Assembly (NCBI GenBank): GCA_002344005.1
Contig: DDTD01000060.1
Span: 1 to 39,418, forward strand
Length of the DNA stretch: 39,418 nt
DNA from: Ignavibacteria bacterium UBA2373
GTDB lineage: Bacteria > Bacteroidota > Ignavibacteria > Kapaibacteriales > UBA961
Direction: 5' to 3'
Shown here: in pieces, positions 16,286-24,806 of the stretch
Layout: each line of letters begins with the position of its first letter
Numbering within the stretch: the first letter of the stretch is position 1
The notes under the pieces: generated by a model
The model's input: the letters and a program-made list of their open reading frames with translations, nothing else
Told to the model about the DNA's origin: nothing
Databases searched by the model: none
Position numbers and translations under genes: made by a program

Positions 16286-17695
16286 TTATTGTACGACGAT
16301 GCGTTCAATAAAAGTTTGCCCATTTTGAGTAATATTTACCAAGTAAATACCCGAAGATAATTCTGTCACATCAAGTGGAATTTCTACTGTTCCAATACTT
16401 GCAGCATGATTCATAGTCATAACTTCTCTGCCCTCCATATCGGTTATGGTCACAGCTAATTGATCTGTACTTTGCGAAGTAAAGCGTATTGTGCTTAGTC
16501 CGTATGTAGGATTGGGATATACGGATACGCCATTATCAGTGTTGGGGGCTGTTTCTTGTTGAATTCCCGCTTTTGGCATTGATTTATCAGCACATTGTTG
16601 TTCAAGATTTTGCACAATTTCAGGCTTGGTTTCTGCTTGACTGCTCAATAAAGCATAGACAGTTTTTTCTTCGCCATTGCGTTTATATGTGACAGCAACT
16701 CTCTCACCGGGAACATGTTTCGTTATTTCTCTGCGCAATTCATTATAATTTTTTATGGTAATGCCATCAATACTTGTAATTATATCACCACGTTGAATTC
16801 CAACGGCATCGGCACCCAATGATTTCATGGTATTTTCTACAAAAACATTATTGCGGAAATTCCCTGCAATATACACACCAAGTAAAGGATTTGACTTGAG
16901 TTCCTGCAACTGTTCACACGGATTTGATGTTTGTGTTGTGATAACTTTTACCATCATCAGTTCTTTATCCATTGCATTGTTTATATTTGGCAATTCAATG
17001 CGTATATTTTCAAGTTGTTGTGCATCACCATGCAATCGTTTTTTCATAATAATGATTTTTTTCTCTGTATTACCATCTTTTTCTGTTGTCACTTCGATGG
17101 ATTTATCATCATTATCTGTCCATGCCAATGCTTCCACATCTTCGAGTGTATTGGTGGAATTTTTATCCAAAGAAATATTGCGGGTAAATACTTGTACTTG
17201 CGGTTGCGAATTGGTTAATGTTGCCGTCAGATTTTTTTGCTGTCCATCCCGAGTAATGACAATAGCAATATCATTTCCTGCTTTTTTTGATTGGATACAT
17301 TCCACAACTTCTTGGCTGTTATTCAACTCTTTACCGTCAATACTGACTATGATGTCACCTTTCACCAATCCTGCTTTTTCCGCCGCAGATGCCGGCGTTA
17401 TAGCGGTGACAGGAACTCCCTTATTCGCAGCGTCACCCAGAGTGACCCCAAGAAAAGGACGCGGTTTTGCGCAGGAAAGAGTGTTAATAAGTGCTGTATT
17501 GCCCATCATGGCATCTTTGTCAACACTCACTTTACCATCATTGCCGATGCGAATGACATGGACGGATTTTTCGATGGAACTTGAACCATTTTGGGAACTT
17601 GGAGCATTCGGCTCGGTTTGTTGAGCATGAATCGGCAGTGCCATAAGTGCCGATAAAGCAATGGCTGCCGTAATGTGTTTAAACGATGAATACAT
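16286..17695 (-). CDS. secreted protein with two PDZ domains and a type IX secretion sorting domain
   Basis: Order: signal peptide (ITAAIALSALMALPIHA, cleavage near residue 24), PDZ 1 (about 78-161, with FLGVTLGD, AEKAGLVKGDIIVSIDG), a linker of about 100 residues, PDZ 2 (about 268-350, with LLGVYIAGNF, VGIQRGDIITSIDG), and a C-terminal type A sorting domain (about 390-469) with VSVYPNPTYGLSTIRF, ELSSGIYLVNI and a final FIERIVVQ. The last domain directs export through the type IX secretion system and cleavage at the cell surface. No protease domain is present, although paired PDZ modules are typical of HtrA/DegP proteases, so it may be a surface adaptor or chaperone. GTG-N20-TAGGTTTG on the minus strand (-7 at 17739-17746) is a near-match to the Bacteroidetes promoter. 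A terminator follows. Confidence 0.9.
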   Translation of the reverse strand: MYSSFKHITAAIALSALMALPIHAQQTEPNAPSSQNGSSSIEKSVHVIRIGNDGKVSVDKDAMMGNTALINTLSCAKPRPFLGVTLGDAANKGVPVTAITPASAAEKAGLVKGDIIVSIDGKELNNSQEVVECIQSKKAGNDIAIVITRDGQQKNLTATLTNSQPQVQVFTRNISLDKNSTNTLEDVEALAWTDNDDKSIEVTTEKDGNTEKKIIIMKKRLHGDAQQLENIRIELPNINNAMDKELMMVKVITTQTSNPCEQLQELKSNPLLGVYIAGNFRNNVFVENTMKSLGADAVGIQRGDIITSIDGITIKNYNELRREITKHVPGERVAVTYKRNGEEKTVYALLSSQAETKPEIVQNLEQQCADKSMPKAGIQQETAPNTDNGVSVYPNPTYGLSTIRFTSQSTDQLAVTITDMEGREVMTMNHAASIGTVEIPLDVTELSSGIYLVNITQNGQTFIERIVVQ

Positions 17696-17973
17696 TGCGC
17701 ATTCCTTAGATTGTGAAGAATGTAAAAATTACACAGCGCAAACCTACGCAAGTTTTTAAGAATATGCACGTTAAATCGTGTTAGCAAAATGTTAAGAGCA
17801 ATAAAGCGGCAAAAAAAGTTGACAAACAGGAAACCATAGCATCACAGATATGCTGACTAAAGCTGTGGACAAATGAGAATGTGTCGCCAGTGTAGCATCA
17901 TTATGTTTTTTCGATGAGTATATGACAGAAAGAAATAATGAGATTTACTATCCAATACATCAACAATATTCGT
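17696..17973. other. intergenic region between sufS and the double-PDZ gene
   Basis: 278 bases. A TAGGTTTG box (17739-17746, minus strand) with GTG at the -33 position is a plausible promoter for the PDZ gene. I see no convincing terminator for the suf operon and no RNA gene. Confidence 0.4.
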
Positions 17974-19227
17974 TTATCCGAATAAAGAAACAACATTTTT
18001 CAAACCGTCAACGAGTGTATCTATTTCTTGTTCGGTATTATAAAATGCGAAAGAAGCCCGCGTGGTAGAATTAATTGCAAAGCGCTGCCACAAGGGCTGT
18101 GTACAATGATGTCCTGCTCTGACGGCTATCCCTTCTCTGTCTAAAAGCGAGCCAATATCATGGGGATGAATTGCCCCCAAAGTAAATGAAATAACAGCTA
18201 CCTTTTCTTTTGCTGTTCCCCATATTCGCACATCAGGTATTTCCATTAAACGATGTGTTCCATATTCCAACAATAATGCTTCACGTTCAGCAATGGCTGC
18301 AAGTCCGCATTTTTGGACATATCGAACAGCTTCCCCCAAACCAATAATTCCTTCAATATTCGGAGTTCCTGCTTCAAATCGGGCAGGTATGTCAGCGTAT
18401 GTTGTTTTTTCAAATGTCACGCGCCGAATCATATCCCCCCCTGTTTGATAGGGTGGCATGGCTTGTAAAAGAGCTTTTTTTCCATACAATACACCCGTGC
18501 CGCTCGGCGCATATAATTTATGTCCGGAAAATACAAAAAAATCACAATTCAACTCCTGCATATTCACAGGGATATGCTGTATCGCCTGAGCACCATCAAT
18601 GAGTACGGTAGCACCAACATTTTTTGCCATCTGAATGATAGACTGAATCGGATTTATAGTACCTAAAGAATTAGAGGCATATACACAAGAAACTAACTTA
18701 GTTTTTTCTGATAATAATTTCTCAAATTCTTCGAGGATAATTTCTCCGCTATCATTGATTGGTATAATCCGCAACTGAGCATTTTTTTTCTCGCATAGCA
18801 CTTGCCAAGGAACAATATTTGCATGATGTTCCATTGTGGTAATAAGAATTTCATCACCTTCTTTAATTGCATATTCACCCCATGAATGTGCTACCAAATT
18901 TATTGCTTCGGTTGCCCCGCGTGTAAATACAATCTCAGAAGTATGCTGAGCTCCTATATATTCTGCAATAATTGAGCGTACATTTTCATAGCGTTCTGTT
19001 GCTTGTTGCGAAGTTAAGTACACCCCACGATGAATATTACTGTATCCAGATGTATAAAAATCGGCAATGACATCAATAACCGTTTGTGGTTTGAGTGTTG
19101 AAGCCGCATTATCTAAATAGCACAAGGGACGATTGTGAACATACCGTGATAATTCCGGAAAATCTTTTCGAATATCATCAATCGAAAACAATGACTCGAC
19201 ATTTTTTTCATCAGCTAGTATATTCAT
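17974..19227 (-). CDS. sufS: SufS, cysteine desulfurase
   Basis: A PLP enzyme that takes sulfur from cysteine for Fe-S cluster assembly. The PLP Lys237 is in FSGHKLYAPSGTGVLYG, the cofactor-phosphate region in TRGATEAINLVAHSWG, the Asp of the PLP ring contact in VLIDGAQAIQHIP, and the persulfide-forming Cys375 in VRAGHHCTQPLW. These are group II (SufS) features. 417 aa, full length. It is the last gene of the operon, 14 bases after sufD, with GAGGA before its ATG. No sufE or sufU partner is present in the window. Confidence 0.96.
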   Translation of the reverse strand: MNILADEKNVESLFSIDDIRKDFPELSRYVHNRPLCYLDNAASTLKPQTVIDVIADFYTSGYSNIHRGVYLTSQQATERYENVRSIIAEYIGAQHTSEIVFTRGATEAINLVAHSWGEYAIKEGDEILITTMEHHANIVPWQVLCEKKNAQLRIIPINDSGEIILEEFEKLLSEKTKLVSCVYASNSLGTINPIQSIIQMAKNVGATVLIDGAQAIQHIPVNMQELNCDFFVFSGHKLYAPSGTGVLYGKKALLQAMPPYQTGGDMIRRVTFEKTTYADIPARFEAGTPNIEGIIGLGEAVRYVQKCGLAAIAEREALLLEYGTHRLMEIPDVRIWGTAKEKVAVISFTLGAIHPHDIGSLLDREGIAVRAGHHCTQPLWQRFAINSTTRASFAFYNTEQEIDTLVDGLKNVVSLFG

Positions 19228-19241
19228 TTTTTATCCTCACA

Positions 19242-20558
19242 TTATTCATTATCATGTAATCGCATTGAAATAGCACGGTCTAACCAATCAGCAACTGATG
19301 TGAATGGGATTTTTTGAATAATATCACCCGCAAAAGCATGTAATAATAATGCACGTGCTTTTTCTTTACCAATGCCGCGTGCTTGCAAATAAAACATTTG
19401 TTCTTCATCAAGTTGACCGCTGGTCGCACCATGTGAACATTTTACGTCATCGGCAAATATTTCCAATTGCGGTTTGGTATTAATAGTAGCCGTGTCAGAT
19501 AATAAAATTGTTCTATTTGATTGATACGCATTTGTTTTTTGTGCATCTTCACGTACAAATACTTTACCATTAAACACGCCCGTTGATTTATCATCAAGGA
19601 TATATTTATACAATTCACTGCTTTCGCAATGTGGCATGGCATGATCCATAATCGTATGATTATCAACAATCCGTTTACCATTGCCTAATATTAAGCCATA
19701 TAAATGTGTTTCTGCATTTTTTCCCTTCATAACAATATTTGCATCATTACGAACTAAATTCCCGCCAAGAGAAACTGTTGTCATCGCATAATGTGCATCG
19801 GTTGCCACATGGGCTTCAACTGTTTCAATAATTGTGGCATTATCGGTATCGTTTTGACAATTAACAATATGTAAAGAAGCATTCTCGGCAACAACACATT
19901 CAATAACACTATTTTTCCATGAAGGATTATCTCCGATTGTATTTGATGTTACAACACATCCGATTTTTGCATTTTTCTCCACAGATATAAAAAGGCGCGG
20001 CATAGTCATTACTGCCCCATATTGGGCATCATTAATCATCATAATATGAATCGGTTTATCAATAGATTTTCCTGATTTTACCGTAAGAACAAGTCCATTG
20101 TCTGCCAAAGCCGTATTTAAAGCAACAAATGGATTTTTTTCATTATTCGCAATTGTTGCGTATAATGATGTGATAGCGTTGTTTTCTTCATGAAAAGCAT
20201 GAGCTACGGTAGTAATGGAACAATCATCATTTTCAACTAAAGATAATTCCGGTATATAGACACCATTGTAAAGAACAATACGATAACAGTCCAAATCGGG
20301 AATCGTATAGTGACTGAGTACCGTTTCAGTGGCAGTAAACGGCAAAGATTTTTGAAATGGTTTTTGCAGAACTGAAAAAATATTTGTGTATTTCCATTCT
20401 TCATGTCTGACTGTCGGTAAACCCTTTTGTGTAAATATATCCATCGCTTGACGGCGAAGATGATGGAATGGCGTTTCGGTTAATCCATTGAGTGATTGCT
20501 CAGAAAGAGAAAATTCTTTGTTGAAACGCTCCATAAGTGTCATGGTATCATGCGACAT
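19242..20558 (-). CDS. sufD: SufD, Fe-S scaffold subunit
   Basis: SufD forms the SufBC2D scaffold with SufB and SufC and is needed for iron acquisition during assembly. The C-terminal right-handed beta-helix and end region are recognisable: VKCSHGATSGQLDEEQMFYL, ARGIGKEKARALLLHAF and FAGDI, with the conserved His in CSHGAT. The N-terminal region has the expected RHEEWKYTNI. 438 aa, normal. Its ATG overlaps the sufC stop (TAATG), showing tight coupling, and it is followed by sufS. Confidence 0.95.
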   Translation of the reverse strand: MSHDTMTLMERFNKEFSLSEQSLNGLTETPFHHLRRQAMDIFTQKGLPTVRHEEWKYTNIFSVLQKPFQKSLPFTATETVLSHYTIPDLDCYRIVLYNGVYIPELSLVENDDCSITTVAHAFHEENNAITSLYATIANNEKNPFVALNTALADNGLVLTVKSGKSIDKPIHIMMINDAQYGAVMTMPRLFISVEKNAKIGCVVTSNTIGDNPSWKNSVIECVVAENASLHIVNCQNDTDNATIIETVEAHVATDAHYAMTTVSLGGNLVRNDANIVMKGKNAETHLYGLILGNGKRIVDNHTIMDHAMPHCESSELYKYILDDKSTGVFNGKVFVREDAQKTNAYQSNRTILLSDTATINTKPQLEIFADDVKCSHGATSGQLDEEQMFYLQARGIGKEKARALLLHAFAGDIIQKIPFTSVADWLDRAISMRLHDNE

Positions 20559-21316
20559 TATATATTCTCCGCCATTTCTTCTTTAATCCAATCATACCCT
20601 ATTTCTTCTAATTCCATAGCAAGTTCTTTACCGCCTGAACGTACAATTTTTCCTTTATAAAGAACATGAACAAAATCAGGAACAATATAGTTGAGAAGAC
20701 GTTGATAATGGGTCACAACTATAAAAGAATTATGATCATTACGCAAAGCATTAACACCATTTGCTACAATTTTTAATGCGTCAATATCCAAACCGGAATC
20801 AGTTTCATCAAGAATAGCCAATGTTGGCTCTAACATTGCCATTTGAAATATTTCATTGCGTTTTTTCTCACCGCCCGAAAATCCTTCATTCAAAGAACGC
20901 TGTAAGAAGCTATGATCAAGTTCAAGCAAAGCCGCTTTTTGCTTCATAATTTTAAGAAAATCCATTGCATCTAAAGGTTCTTCACCTCTACTTTTGCGTA
21001 CTTCATTCAATGCTGTTTTAAGAAAATTTGCGGTACTGACACCGGGTATTTCCACAGGATATTGAAAAGCGAGAAATATACCCGATTGCGCTCTTTCTTC
21101 CGGAGACATTTCAAGTAATTCATTACCTTTAAACAATACATTGCCGTCAGTAACAGTATAATCTTCGCGCCCTGCAAGAATAGATGCGAGAGTTGATTTA
21201 CCGGAACCGTTCGGTCCCATAATTGCGTGAACCTCCCCCGGGTTCACTTGGAGATTAATTCCTTTTAAAATCTGTTTGTCTTCGATGGAAGCATGAAGAT
21301 TATTGATGTTCAACAT
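20558..21316 (-). CDS. sufC: SufC, ABC-type ATPase of the SUF scaffold
   Basis: A soluble ATPase that drives conformational change in SufBC2D. Walker A is GPNGSGKST (residues 34-42), the signature is LNEGFSGGEKKRNE, Walker B is TLAILDETDSGLDIDAL, and the switch His is in FIVVTHYQRLL. The FSGGEKKRNE signature and DETDSGLDIDAL are specific to SufC. 252 aa, complete. It starts 28 bases after the SPFH lipoprotein gene and overlaps sufD. Confidence 0.97.
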   Translation of the reverse strand: MLNINNLHASIEDKQILKGINLQVNPGEVHAIMGPNGSGKSTLASILAGREDYTVTDGNVLFKGNELLEMSPEERAQSGIFLAFQYPVEIPGVSTANFLKTALNEVRKSRGEEPLDAMDFLKIMKQKAALLELDHSFLQRSLNEGFSGGEKKRNEIFQMAMLEPTLAILDETDSGLDIDALKIVANGVNALRNDHNSFIVVTHYQRLLNYIVPDFVHVLYKGKIVRSGGKELAMELEEIGYDWIKEEMAENI

Positions 21317-21344
21317 AATATGTTTGATTATTGAAGAGTATTTA

Positions 21345-22238
21345 TTATTTGTTATTGACTGAGTCTTTTCCGGGAAAAGGATTTATTTGAAAAATAGGCA
21401 TTGCGGTGCCACCCGTTGCTTGGGGTAAATTACCGCTCCATTTTTTTATTGATTCATATTGCAATAATGTCGGAGTAAGTGAAGCCGCACGTAATGCATT
21501 CGCTTTTGCTTCAGCATCGGCACGTACCAAAATTGCTTCAGATTCGGCTTTAGCTCTAATCAATACTGCTTCCGATTCCCCTTTGACTATTGCATTTTTC
21601 TTGGCAGCTTCGGCTTCCGCTTCTTTTATTTCATTTTCTCTTTGTAATGCCCTTTGTGTCGCTTCAATTTTTGCATCAATTGCTACAACTACTTTTTGCG
21701 GTAATTTAAATTGTCCGACGGCATAAATTTTATCAACGACAATACCATAAGGTCGAACTTGTCGTGAGACCATTTTGGTGACATCATCTAATAATTGTTG
21801 TCGCCCTTTGCCATATACTGCTTCTACGGTCATGCTGGAAGCGACTTTGTTCACAGCATCAACAACCATATTACGTAAGAAAATACTGGTTATTTCTTCT
21901 ATGCCGCGACGATATTTTTGAAAGAGAACAGGCACGCTGTCCGGTTCTATTGAGTAACTAATTCCTAAATCGGCAGTCGCAGTAAGTCCCTCAACAGTCT
22001 GAAAACTTACAGACTCGTCGGCTGACCACACTGTATTTTGTTGAAATACTGGGAACTTGTAAATTTCAACGCCAAAGGGCCAATAAAAATATCTTCCCAC
22101 ATTGAGCATTTCTATTTCCCCGGAACTCGAACCGAGTAAATTTACCTTCACTCCACGATAGCCGGCAGGAATTCTTGCACAACCGCTAATTAATAGAATG
22201 ATGGAAAAAACGAATAGTGTTTTCATGGTAGATTTCAT
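21345..22238 (-). CDS. SPFH/band-7 (prohibitin-like) lipoprotein inside the suf operon
   Basis: A membrane-anchored SPFH-domain protein; such proteins usually form oligomeric rings that organise membrane proteases or microdomains. The start MKSTMKTLFVFSIILLISGC gives a lipobox (LISGC), so it is probably lipidated. The SPFH core follows (AGYRGVKVNLLG, VEIYKFPVFQQNTVW, TADLGISYSI, RQVRPYGIVVDKIY) and then a long Ala/Glu-rich coiled coil (NEIKEAEAEAAKKNAIVKGE). The frame opens at 22262, but GGAAGG about 10 bases before the ATG at 22238 decides the start. It lies 39 bases after the arsC-like gene and 28 before sufC, in the same direction. The link to Fe-S assembly is unexplained. Confidence 0.88.
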   Translation of the reverse strand: MKSTMKTLFVFSIILLISGCARIPAGYRGVKVNLLGSSSGEIEMLNVGRYFYWPFGVEIYKFPVFQQNTVWSADESVSFQTVEGLTATADLGISYSIEPDSVPVLFQKYRRGIEEITSIFLRNMVVDAVNKVASSMTVEAVYGKGRQQLLDDVTKMVSRQVRPYGIVVDKIYAVGQFKLPQKVVVAIDAKIEATQRALQRENEIKEAEAEAAKKNAIVKGESEAVLIRAKAESEAILVRADAEAKANALRAASLTPTLLQYESIKKWSGNLPQATGGTAMPIFQINPFPGKDSVNNK

Positions 22239-22277
22239 ACGCAAATCATCCTTCCAATACATGGTGAAATTTAGTCT

Positions 22278-22637
22278 TTAGCCAATAATATTTCGTATTT
22301 TGGTTTCATTGAATCCTACTGTGCCTGATAATCCATTCAGTATAAATGGTCGTTTAATCAACTTACCATGTTGCGACAAGAGTGTTAATGCCTGCTCGGT
22401 GCTCAAAGAAGGTAATAACTCTTTGATATTCATTTCGCGATACAGTTGTCCCGAAGTATTAAATAATTTCTGAATGGAATTATCCATATTTTCCAACATT
22501 ATCATTAACTCCTGCACTGTTGGCGGTTGTTCAACAATATTAATCGCTTCATAATTGACTTTTTCAATGTCTAATAAAGCAAGAGCTTTTTTACATGTTG
22601 AACATTGTGGATAATGATATATCTTTATTTTTTTCAT
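22278..22637 (-). CDS. ArsC/Spx-family thioredoxin-like protein
   Basis: A 119-aa member of the arsenate reductase/Spx superfamily. The redox motif is YPQCSTCKKAL with Cys12 and Cys15 (CxxC), as in Spx and YffB-type proteins and unlike the single-Cys ArsC enzymes. FNTSGQLYREMNIKELLPSL and LIKRPFILNG are family signatures. It could reduce a thiol or act as a redox-responsive regulator; true arsenate reduction is unlikely to be its main role in this context. It is the third gene of the suf operon, 23 bases after sufB. The catalytic partner is not visible. Confidence 0.88.
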   Translation of the reverse strand: MKKIKIYHYPQCSTCKKALALLDIEKVNYEAINIVEQPPTVQELMIMLENMDNSIQKLFNTSGQLYREMNIKELLPSLSTEQALTLLSQHGKLIKRPFILNGLSGTVGFNETKIRNIIG

Positions 22638-22660
22638 GGTAAATTGTATGTAATTTTGAA

Positions 22661-24235
22661 TTAACCGACGCTTCCTTCGAGACTTACCGCCAAAAGACGT
22701 TGGGCTTCTACGGCAAATTCCATTGGCAGTTGATTCATTACTTCTTTACAATAACCATTCACAATGAGTGCTATTGCTTCTTCGGTTGGAATGCCTCTTT
22801 GATTGCAATAGAACAAAATATCTTCACCAATTTTTGATGTTGTTGCTTCATGCTCAATTGTAGCATTTTTATTACCTGCTTCAATATAAGGAAATGTATG
22901 AGCACCGCATCTGTCACCAATAAGCAAAGAGTCACATTGGGAAAAATTACGAGCATTATCAGCAGATTTATTTATCTTCACTAAACCACGATAACTGTTT
23001 TGACTTTTTCCGGCAGAAATTCCTTTTGATACAATACGGCTTTTTGTATTTTTACCGATATGATACATTTTTGTACCTGTATCGGCTTGCTGAAAATTAT
23101 TCGTCACGGCAACAGAATAAAATTCACCGATAGAATTATCACCTTTTAAAATTACGCTTGGATATTTCCATGTAATTGCCGATCCTGTTTCCACTTGTGT
23201 CCATGAGATTTTACTGTTTACTCCGGCACATAATCCACGCTTGGTAACAAAATTATAAATTCCGCCTTTTCCTTCTTTATCGCCCGGATACCAGTTTTGC
23301 ACCGTAGAGTATTTCACTTCCGCATTATCAAGCGCAACAATTTCGACCACTGCGGCATGTAATTGATTTTCATCGCGCATGGGTGCTGTGCAACCTTCCA
23401 AATAACTGACATACGATGATTCTTCAGCAACGATAAGTGTACGTTCAAATTGTCCGGTATCTTTAGCATTTATACGGAAATATGTTGATAATTCCATTGG
23501 ACAGCGCACACCTTTGGGAATAAAGCAGAAAGAACCATCGCTGAATACGGCAGAATTTAATGCAGAATAAAAATTATCGGACACAGGAACAACACTTCCC
23601 AAATATTTTTGCACTAATTCAGGATATTCGCGTATTGCTTCGCTCATGGAACAAAAAATTACTCCCATATCATAGAGTTTTTTCTTAAAAGTCGTAGCAA
23701 CGGAAACACTATCGAGTACTGCATCAACGGCAATACCGGAAATACGCTCCTGTTCCACCAAAGGAATACCTAATTTATTAAATACTTCTCGTAATTCGGG
23801 GTCAATTTCATCCAATGATTTTGGGGCATCTTTTTTTGGTTTCGGTGCTGCATAATAACTTATATCATTAAAATCTATTTGCGGATAATGGACATTGGAC
23901 CATGTTGGTTCTTTCATAGTAAGCCAATGACGATAAGCACTCAAGCGCCATTCCAACATCCACGCGGGTTCTTCTTTTTTTGCAGAAATCATACGCACCA
24001 CATCTTCACTCAGCCCTTTGGGTGCAATTTCTTGCTCTATATCACTGACAAAGCCGTATTTATATTCGCTTTGAACGATTTCATCGAGTATGCTGTTTTC
24101 GGAATGTACAAGATTCTCCTCTTGAGTACTTGTTTTGGTTGCAAAAGGAGCTATTTCTTGTTCAATATCGCTCACAAATGTATGCGGATATTCACTGTGA
24201 ATAGTGTCCGAAAGTGTATTTGTATTTGGTGTCAT
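22661..24235 (-). CDS. sufB: SufB, Fe-S scaffold protein with duplicated N-terminal motif
   Basis: SufB is the subunit on which the cluster is built. Diagnostic stretches are GVIFCSMSEAIREYPELV, PKGVRCPMELSTYFRIN, YLEGCTAPMRDENQLHAAV, WYPGDKEGKGGIYNFVTKRG, and the C-terminal HEATTSKIGEDILFYCNQRG with the conserved acceptor Cys. At 524 aa it is about 45 residues longer than usual: SEYxxxFVSDIEQEIAP occurs twice, at residues 14-30 and 56-72. Only the second copy is in the normal position (followed by KGLSEDVVRMIS). No Met lies between the copies to serve as a shorter start, so the duplication is part of the protein. It begins 23 bases after the Rrf2 regulator. Confidence 0.96.
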   Translation of the reverse strand: MTPNTNTLSDTIHSEYPHTFVSDIEQEIAPFATKTSTQEENLVHSENSILDEIVQSEYKYGFVSDIEQEIAPKGLSEDVVRMISAKKEEPAWMLEWRLSAYRHWLTMKEPTWSNVHYPQIDFNDISYYAAPKPKKDAPKSLDEIDPELREVFNKLGIPLVEQERISGIAVDAVLDSVSVATTFKKKLYDMGVIFCSMSEAIREYPELVQKYLGSVVPVSDNFYSALNSAVFSDGSFCFIPKGVRCPMELSTYFRINAKDTGQFERTLIVAEESSYVSYLEGCTAPMRDENQLHAAVVEIVALDNAEVKYSTVQNWYPGDKEGKGGIYNFVTKRGLCAGVNSKISWTQVETGSAITWKYPSVILKGDNSIGEFYSVAVTNNFQQADTGTKMYHIGKNTKSRIVSKGISAGKSQNSYRGLVKINKSADNARNFSQCDSLLIGDRCGAHTFPYIEAGNKNATIEHEATTSKIGEDILFYCNQRGIPTEEAIALIVNGYCKEVMNQLPMEFAVEAQRLLAVSLEGSVG

Positions 24236-24258
24236 ATATTTTTCCTTGTGTAGAATGG

Positions 24259-24708
24259 CTAATTATTGATATGAATTGAATGAAACGTATGATGCGCAGC
24301 CCCTGTTTGTATCATATCGGAGAGAGTCATGGAGCTAAATACTTGCAGCATTTTTTCTTGAATAATTTGCATGGGCGTTTTAATCGCACACAGTGTGTCA
24401 AGAGTACAACCACATGAAGTACTGTGAGTATCTGCACATTCCGTGATTTTTAAACTCCCTTCGAGCGTATGAAGAATATCTGCGACGGTAATCTCTACCG
24501 GTTTTTTTGCCAGAAGATACCCTCCTTGTGTCCCCTGATATGCTGTCACAAGACCGGCTTTGGCAAGTTGATTAAGTACTTTCGCCAGCAAGTCAAAAGA
24601 TATTCCGTACATATCTGCAATTTCTTTGACGGGTACAGTTTCATTGCTTTGTGCAATTCTCTGCAATGCCAGCATTCCGTATTCAGCTTTTTTTGAAATC
24701 CGTAACAT
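24259..24708 (-). CDS. IscR-like Rrf2-family transcriptional regulator
   Basis: Probably senses Fe-S status and controls the suf operon. The N-terminal winged helix (MLRISKKAEYGMLALQRIA, EIADMYGISFDLLAKVLNQL, GLVTAYQGTQGGYLLAK) is typical of Rrf2 proteins. A cysteine cluster, Cys91, 99, 101 and 107 in ECADTHSTSCGCTLDTLCA, corresponds to the [2Fe-2S] ligand region of IscR (Cys92/98/104 in E. coli), with one extra Cys. It is the first gene of the operon. Two copies of the palindrome GACTATTTTAGTC lie in its promoter, one just before its ATG, indicating autoregulation. I keep the symbol blank because IscR and SufR-type roles cannot be told apart here. Confidence 0.93.
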   Translation of the reverse strand: MLRISKKAEYGMLALQRIAQSNETVPVKEIADMYGISFDLLAKVLNQLAKAGLVTAYQGTQGGYLLAKKPVEITVADILHTLEGSLKITECADTHSTSCGCTLDTLCAIKTPMQIIQEKMLQVFSSMTLSDMIQTGAAHHTFHSIHINN

Positions 24709-24716
24709 ATAAATAC

Positions 24717-24729
24717 GACTATTTTAGTC
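24717..24729. promoter_or_regulatory. IscR type-1-like operator, proximal copy
   Basis: GACTATTTTAGTC is a perfect inverted repeat (GACTA-TTT-TAGTC) and matches the IscR type-1 core GACTRWWWYAGTC. The surrounding 20 bases (24714-24733) are identical to the second copy. It ends 9 bases upstream of the rrf2 ATG, within the predicted leader. Confidence 0.8.
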
Positions 24730-24771
24730 TTATTTTGGGTAATGCTTTGTTATCGTTGCTAATGAACGATA

Positions 24772-24803
24772 CAAAAGTACGACTATTTTAGTCTTATATC
24801 AAA
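24772..24803 (-). promoter_or_regulatory. Bacteroidetes-type promoter of the rrf2-suf operon
   Basis: On the minus strand TTTG (24803-24800), 20 bases, then TACTTTTG (24779-24772) fits the Bacteroidetes consensus TTTG-N19-21-TAnnTTTG. The predicted start of transcription is near 24765, leaving a leader of about 57 bases before the rrf2 ATG at 24708. The -33 box lies directly after the stop of the preceding gene. Confidence 0.8.
24781..24793. promoter_or_regulatory. IscR type-1-like operator, distal copy between -33 and -7
   Basis: A second perfect GACTATTTTAGTC, in a 20-base block (24778-24797) identical to the proximal copy and 64 bases away from it. It occupies the spacer between the two promoter boxes, an ideal position for repression. 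Confidence 0.82.
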
Positions 24804-24806
24804 ATT

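Noticed and set aside
16827..17624. 265-codon plus-strand open frame
   Set aside because: It is antisense to the double-PDZ gene, whose signal peptide, PDZ domains and sorting domain are unmistakable.
22278..22637. Calling the ArsC-like protein a true arsenate reductase
   Set aside because: It has a CxxC (Cys12/Cys15) as in Spx/YffB proteins, no arsenic genes are near, and it lies in a suf operon.
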